NCBI GenBank assembly: GCA_013420905.1
Contig: JAAXNY010000009.1
Coordinates: forward strand, 2,108,001 to 2,172,000
Origin: Collybia mongolica
Taxonomy: Eukaryota; Basidiomycota; Agaricomycetes; Agaricales; Clitocybaceae
Reading direction: 5' to 3'
Length of the DNA: 64,000 nt
In this document: positions 59,611 through 64,000 of the stretch, in pieces
Position numbering within the stretch: position 1 is the first letter of the stretch
How the letters are laid out: each line of letters begins with the position of its first letter
Made by a program: the position numbers and the translations under genes
The notes under the pieces: generated by a model
What the model was told of the DNA's origin: nothing
Database searches by the model: none
Seen by the model: the letters and a program-made list of their open reading frames with translations, nothing else

Positions 59611-60175
59611 GTTGAAGGTTGAAGTCCCTTATTTTGTGATGTTGGTTGTGGTCACACCTGAAGTTGTTGATTTCGAGAATCAAGAATGATGCGATCTCCC
59701 ACGTGTATTTCATCGAAACCCAGACCGCGGGAACATCTTTCAACATTGTCGAGTTATACTCCTTGTCCTATCATTCCAAGGTAATAGGTAATTGGCAAGG
59801 AGGTTGGAAGACGCGTGAGTGCACAATAAATAAGAAATGCATAGATCACATGAGGTCCGGACAAGGGTCAGGTAAGATAATCAGCAGAAACGGTCACTGC
59901 CAAATGACTCAATATTCACAATAGACAACGAAAGGATCAACGAACGAACCTCTTTAGTTTCGCTCGCCGATCTAGCATTGCCTCTGCTAACCGACCCTCT
60001 TTTCTGGCCCTTTTGAGCTGAGGTATAGAATGAGCGCCAGAATGGCAGCGATAATGGGATTCTCACCTCTTTCTTGTCTTCGTTTGATGTGACTATCCGA
60101 CCTGCGCCCCATGTTTGGTAAAGTTGACTGTCCAATGCAAACTTCAGATAGTTTCCCCAGCGACGGCAGAAAATC
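59611..60175. other. Intergenic region, no gene seen
   Basis: 565 bp between the start of the unknown gene and the 3-prime end of FRG1. A minus-strand frame at 59881-60351 overlaps FRG1 and has no family features, so I do not call it. Confidence 0.5.
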
Positions 60176-60886
60176 TTACTTGGAGCTAGTCTCGTCAATT
60201 TTAGGGATACTCGTATTACCATCCTTCTTTTTCTCCTCTTCATTGGCCTCCCTCTTATACTTGCTTTGAATTTTGACCCAAAACCGTTCCCCAAAGCCAA
60301 CTTCCTCACTATCTCCTCGTAACTGAAGAGTACCTCCAGCAACTTCATCAATACTCAGGTACTTCTCATAAACATTCATGAAAGCAACCATCCCGTCGGG
60401 CATGATAACTGGCGTCCATTCCTCCTGCGGCCCGCGAGCGTCTCGATCGGCAGAGACTAGACCGTGTGCGTCGCAAGATAGAAACTTTCCTTCTCCTGTA
60501 CCCGTTCGTAAATTCACTGTTGGTGACCCCGCAACACGTGTGGTCACCCAAACCTGGGAAACATCGGTTGGTGTGCGGTCCAAAAGGGTCAGAGGTTCTG
60601 CTCCGTCCTCCAATTTCTCTTTGTCCAATGAATGCAAGACGATACGAGTCGTTGTAGAGTTGAAATTCACGCAGACTGGCGACGAATCTGAGGGATGGAT
60701 AATGAAAGTGGGACCACGAATTTCGTACGGGTTGTCGGGTAGAACCCAAGTTTCAGGATCCTCTTCTTCGTCTTTCCTCTTGCTTCCGCCTACTCTTCCA
60801 ACATCGTCATCGTCTCTCTTACGCTTTTTCTTTGTTTTATCCCCTTTAAATTTGAGTTTCGTTGACCGGACCTTTTCCGTAGACAT
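60176..60886 (-). CDS. FRG1: FRG1-family protein (fascin-like, actin- and RNA-binding)
   Basis: A single exon of 236 codons. The N-terminus is basic (LKFKGDKTKKKRKRDDDDVG), a bipartite nuclear or nucleolar signal. It is followed by the family core: WVLPDNPYEIRGPTFIIHPS, VWVTTRVAGSPTVNLRTGTG, KFLSCDAHGLVSADRDARGP and the beta-trefoil end EKYLSIDEVAGGTLQLRGD with FWVKIQSKYKRE. A Lys/Glu-rich tail follows. FRG1 acts in the nucleolus and spliceosome C complex and can bundle actin. It is divergent from RPL26 (163 bp apart). Confidence 0.88.
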   Translation of the reverse strand: MSTEKVRSTKLKFKGDKTKKKRKRDDDDVGRVGGSKRKDEEEDPETWVLPDNPYEIRGPTFIIHPSDSSPVCVNFNSTTTRIVLHSLDKEKLEDGAEPLTLLDRTPTDVSQVWVTTRVAGSPTVNLRTGTGEGKFLSCDAHGLVSADRDARGPQEEWTPVIMPDGMVAFMNVYEKYLSIDEVAGGTLQLRGDSEEVGFGERFWVKIQSKYKREANEEEKKKDGNTSIPKIDETSSK

Positions 60887-61049
60887 TGGCCTTCGTGATT
60901 TTTTTGTGATGATTTCACTCGGAACCAGGAAAGTGGGCTCAGTTTACACGTGATCGATCTAGGTCGACCGTGAGAACAAAATCATTTGAAAGCTGTCTCA
61001 AGGTGTCCCCTCGTCGTGCCCGTCGTCCTCAAGAAACCCCTCGCCAACA

Positions 61050-61790
61050 ATGAAGTACAACGCCGGTGTGTATCGCTTGGAATGCATATGTCGTACCAAT
61101 ATCTCGCGATTCATGTTCAATGGACGATTTTCTAAGAAGAACTGGGTTGGATGGCGTCCTTAGATTGCGGATTGACTTTGGGATGATGTGTGAGCGATGA
61201 TATTCAATTGCTGATGATGTTCCCTTTTCTCTCCAGACGTTTCGTCCTCACGGCGCAAGTCCCGCAAAGCCCACTTCTCCGCTCCCTCCTCCATCCGACG
61301 AAAAATCATGTCGTCAGCCCTCTCTAAGGAGCTCCGTGGAAAGCACAACGTCCGTATACGTAGAGATAACGTCTTACAGGAGGCTAAATCACTGTACCTT
61401 AGGCACGCTCACTACCGATTCGCAAAGACGATGAAGTCCGAATTGTTCGAGGAAAGTACAAGGGGCGTGAGGGCAAGGTGACACAGGTCTACCGCAAGAA
61501 ATGGGTTATCCATGTCGACCGTGTCCAACGTGATAAATCAAATGGTGCAACGGCGCCCATCGGCATTCACCCCAGCAATGTTGTCATCACCACCATCAAG
61601 CTGGACAAGGATCGGTATGTTCGACCACCCTCCTCTGGTTTGACGGTTTGTTTAGCATCATTCCAGGCGAGCAATTTTGGACAGGAAAGACCGGAAGAAG
61701 CCGACCGAAGCTACAGGAGATGTGGAGATGGTCGAGGTTCGCTTGTCTTACTTTGGTCTGATTCCTGCATAACACAATTTTCCACAGTAA
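61050..61790 (+). CDS. RPL26: Cytosolic ribosomal protein L26 (uL24)
   Basis: Five exons. MKYNA forms the first. [20 protein letters not shown] and [18 protein letters not shown] follow, then [40 protein letters not shown] and [20 protein letters not shown]: the KOW motif ([12 protein letters not shown]) of uL24. The last coding exon gives [19 protein letters not shown]. The natural stop codon TAA comes immediately after the final intron (acceptor at 61787), so it is alone at the start of the last exon. Ignoring that intron would add about ten unrelated residues. Short introns in a highly expressed RP gene, as usual in basidiomycetes. Confidence 0.94.
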
Positions 61791-61966
61791 TCTTCCACCT
61801 TTTCACCTTTCCCTTCTGGCTCTGTGTTACAATCCAAAACCATCCATGTATCTATACATAACGCTCATGACATGCTATCACTGGCCTCGCGACGTTGAGG
61901 ATGCATAGAGATACTGAGTGGATATTATTCGTGAAGATAATGAAAGACAAAACACGATACAAGGTA

Positions 61967-61997
61967 TCATTGAGTTGAAGATGATTCAACTCAATGA
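61967..61997. repeat. Perfect 13-bp inverted repeat (hairpin) between convergent genes
   Basis: TCATTGAGTTGAA, a 5-nt GATGA loop, then the exact reverse complement TTCAACTCAATGA. It sits about 180 bp after the RPL26 stop and about 50 bp beyond the end of VMA8. It can fold in RNA made from either strand. Confidence 0.75.
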
Positions 61998-62044
61998 CTA
62001 AAGCGGGAACAGCAAGGCAAAGACTTCATGTAGCGATGTCCGAA

Positions 62045-62953
62045 CTAAAATATGACATCCTCATCTTTAGTACTGAGGAAGTTGGTCACGGCCCCTTCCT
62101 CATCGTCACCTATGGTGTTCTCGTTCGCATCGAGTTGTGCTGCATCCCGGGCAGCAGTATCTCGTTTCTTCTTTCCCTGAACCTTTTTCAACCTACAAAA
62201 TCATTAATACAGACCTAGTGAAAAGCAGGGCTCTTACGCACCTGAAAAACTCTTCTCGATCCATTTCATCTAACTCACTCAAAATATACTTTATAGTATT
62301 ATCCAATCGCGGGATAACAATATGCTCAATTGCGTTTACCCTCCGATTGGTGGCACGGATGACCTCGTCCAGGATGGTGAAGGCGGTTTGCAGGGACGCC
62401 AATTCTACAAGCGTTTCGATTGCTTTCGCATAGACTTCCTTCGCCTTGAGTACCTGTTGCCCCCCGCGCCCTAATCCAGTGAGATTGAAGTCTAAACGCG
62501 CTTATTAGCTGAGAATCATTGGTAAGTCACTTTTCCAACATACCAGAGCCAGTCACACGATCAACTTCAAATGCTGGCAGAACAACACCGGATACATTCT
62601 CCTGTTTCGCTTTGACCCTGAATGTTGCCAACTTCGCCTGCTCCTGTACAAGATACGAGATATCTCCCGTAGCATATGTGACCTCAGCCATCGAGAACGA
62701 GGCTAGCTGCATTACTCTCCCCATCTTCCGCTTTGCCTACTCCTTACTTCGTTGAGCGGACGTCAGACTTCTTTGGCAATCACTCGCATACCTCGTCGAC
62801 CTTCTTCAAGATCGCCCGGAATCGTGTTGTAAGGGCGTCTCGTTTTTTGGCTAAAAGTGAGTGACCTGTTTGGGCACCTTTGAGACGTAACTTGGTGTTT
62901 GTCAAAGCCATTCGTGTTGCAAAAACATTTTCACGGGCTCCTGCTCCTGACAT
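62045..62953 (-). CDS. VMA8: V-type proton ATPase subunit D
   Basis: Central-stalk subunit of the V1 sector, linking ATP hydrolysis to rotation. The start is [20 protein letters not shown]. Family motifs: [53 protein letters not shown], then [32 protein letters not shown] and [20 protein letters not shown]. Next come [26 protein letters not shown] and [20 protein letters not shown]. The tail is acidic ([20 protein letters not shown]). Introns at about 62733-62790, 62492-62543 and 62197-62237. It is convergent with RPL26. Confidence 0.94.
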
Positions 62954-63074
62954 CGTATGGTTGGTGGGGTGAATAGATTTACGGCTTCTTGCATCACACT
63001 TGCCAAATATATTTATTTTCCCACATTACGTCATTGAACAATATATAGTATCAAGATATAGTAACAGTTGTGGA

Positions 63075-63156
63075 GGGGGCATAGCTCAGTTGGGAGAGCA
63101 GCAGACTGAAGTAGATTGGTTTCTGAAGGTCCCGCGTTCAATCCGCGGTGCCCCCA
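63075..63156 (+). tRNA. tRNA-Phe(GAA) with a 9-nt intron
   Basis: Acceptor arms GGGGGCA (63075) and TGCCCCC (63149-63155), discriminator A. D-arm GCTC...GAGC, T-arm CCGCG-TTCAATC-CGCGG. The anticodon loop reads CTGAAG, giving GAA for phenylalanine, followed by a 9-nt intron at about 63112-63120 just after position 37, the usual place in nuclear tRNAs. The anticodon stem pairs except for G27 opposite A43. Boxes A and B of an internal Pol III promoter are contained in the D- and T-arms. Confidence 0.88.
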
Positions 63157-63483
63157 TTCTTTTGACATTTCCTTGGGCCGACTATGTTACGTAAGCAACT
63201 CAGGTGTAGATCCTAGTCCAACTGCATGACACCTCATTTGCTCATCAAGCCCAGTAAGAAACCCATGTATTAGTTAACTTTTTCCACAATTCTCTTGATC
63301 TATTATGGCATATTAACTTGAATTAATTCCATGAGTTTGGACTCTGTTGATCCACTTACTTCATGACATTCTGTTTGTCATCAAGTCATGGACTTAGTAA
63401 AATTTGTTCAACTTGTTCAAGTTTGATTTGGGTGACACAAGATCAAAAAGTTAGGTATGTGAAACGCTTCATCCAACTTCCAC
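63157..63483. other. Intergenic, AT-rich
   Basis: 327 bp between the tRNA and the edge ORF. It includes a short direct repeat (TTGTTCAA twice at about 63403-63420). No gene is seen. Confidence 0.5.
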
Positions 63484-64000
63484 ATGCCACCACATTTATC
63501 TGCTGTGCAGTGCACCATCTGCAACCAAGAAGTTCAAAGGGCTCAAGACAAGTCTCTGGTAGCATTTCTTGCATCTCAAAATCAGGCTGCACCACCTGCA
63601 CTCCATTGCCACCACTCAGAGCCAGATTTGGATGGAGATGAAATACATATGAGGCAGAGAAAAGGAGAGACAAACTCAGGAGACTTTCTGGTGAGTATAA
63701 CATTACTGTCATTTATAACAAAGCTGATTGTAGCTCCAAAGGGTGACAATGTTGGACTGGCTCAACCAGATGGGCTGCTTACATGTGCAAATATTCTTAC
63801 AAAACACACAGAGAATCAATCCAATATTACACCAAATAATATAAATCCTGTTCAAACCTTTCCTGTTGTTCCACTATTTGACAAGAGCCTGACCCTTGGT
63901 CTGGATGCAAAAATTGACAACCTACAAATCACAGCTGAATTCATCAAGGGTCTGCAGACAGCAACACTTAAAAAAAGCAATATACAGAAAGAAGACATAT
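63484..64000 (+). CDS. Unknown AT-rich open frame at the window edge, possible mobile-element gene
   Basis: An open frame of at least 172 codons from ATG 63484 to the end of the window with no stop. The start MPPHLSAVQCTICNQEVQRA has a C-x2-C pair. A C-x-H-H follows (LHCHHSEPDLDGDE), so a short zinc-finger-like element may exist. The rest is Asn-, Thr- and Gln-rich. Its AT-rich codon use and lack of an obvious need for introns differ from all the neighbours. Possibly the start of a transposon-encoded protein inserted near the tRNA. An alternative is that a GT-AG intron begins at gtgagtataac (about 63690), though that breaks the frame. Confidence 0.3.
   Translation, partial: MPPHLSAVQCTICNQEVQRAQDKSLVAFLASQNQAAPPALHCHHSEPDLDGDEIHMRQRKGETNSGDFLVSITLLSFITKLIVAPKGDNVGLAQPDGLLTCANILTKHTENQSNITPNNINPVQTFPVVPLFDKSLTLGLDAKIDNLQITAEFIKGLQTATLKKSNIQKEDI

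Noticed and set aside
59881..60351. 156-codon minus frame overlapping FRG1
   Set aside because: It overlaps the in-frame, well-supported FRG1 gene and has no recognisable domain.
1..64000. CRISPR arrays, prokaryotic operons or phage-like regions
   Set aside because: None seen; gene structure is eukaryotic throughout.

Overview
The window is nuclear DNA of a mushroom-forming basidiomycete (Agaricomycetes, probably Agaricales). Genes are dense on both strands and are cut by many 45-75 nt introns with CTNAC-type branch sites. Protein families and domain choices are fungal. There is an intron-containing tRNA and no sign of prokaryotic organisation. About 29 protein genes, one sHSP pseudogene and one tRNA can be supported, almost all of them housekeeping.

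Left part (1-16 kb): a Lin1/CD2BP2-like U5 snRNP protein (cut by the window edge), a vacuolar PQ-loop transporter, a RanBPM/Gid1-type LisH-CTLH protein, an unknown LRR-like protein, mitochondrial ribosomal protein uL3m, an RNA polymerase I factor (Rrn6-like), a mitochondrial carrier, chaperonin CCT4 and the Cdc48 adaptor UFD1. Next (16-27 kb) come N-myristoyltransferase, a small heat-shock protein, an ING-type PHD protein, a second damaged small heat-shock gene, OGG1 and NPR2 (start codons only 15 bp apart, head to head) and the NEDD8 E1 UBA3.

Middle (27-46 kb): RCL1 (18S rRNA processing), MET8 (siroheme), SLT11/RBM22 (spliceosome), a YeeE/YedE sulfur-transport-type membrane protein, a DUF726/TMCO4 hydrolase, an LEA2-like membrane protein, a Zip3/HEI10-like RING protein, a large JmjC protein and casein kinase I. 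Right part (46-64 kb): a flavin monooxygenase with the Baeyer-Villiger fingerprint, GID4, a DHA-type MFS exporter, Ran GTPase, an unknown protein with a SAM-like tail, FRG1, RPL26, V-ATPase subunit D, tRNA-Phe and, at the very edge, an AT-rich open frame unlike its surroundings that may belong to a mobile element.

The genes do not form a pathway cluster. Loose themes are the GID/CTLH ubiquitin ligase (Gid1-like protein and GID4, 46 kb apart), ubiquitin/NEDD8 handling (UFD1, UBA3), sulfur metabolism (MET8 and the YeeE/YedE protein) and ribosome production (uL3m, Rrn6-like, RCL1, RPL26). I see no obviously new multi-gene system. The features most worth a second look are the decayed sHSP gene behind an apparently intact heat-shock promoter, the 15-bp OGG1/NPR2 divergence, a Cys-rich N-terminal extension on GID4, several GC-AG introns, a perfect 13-bp hairpin between convergent genes, and the edge ORF.
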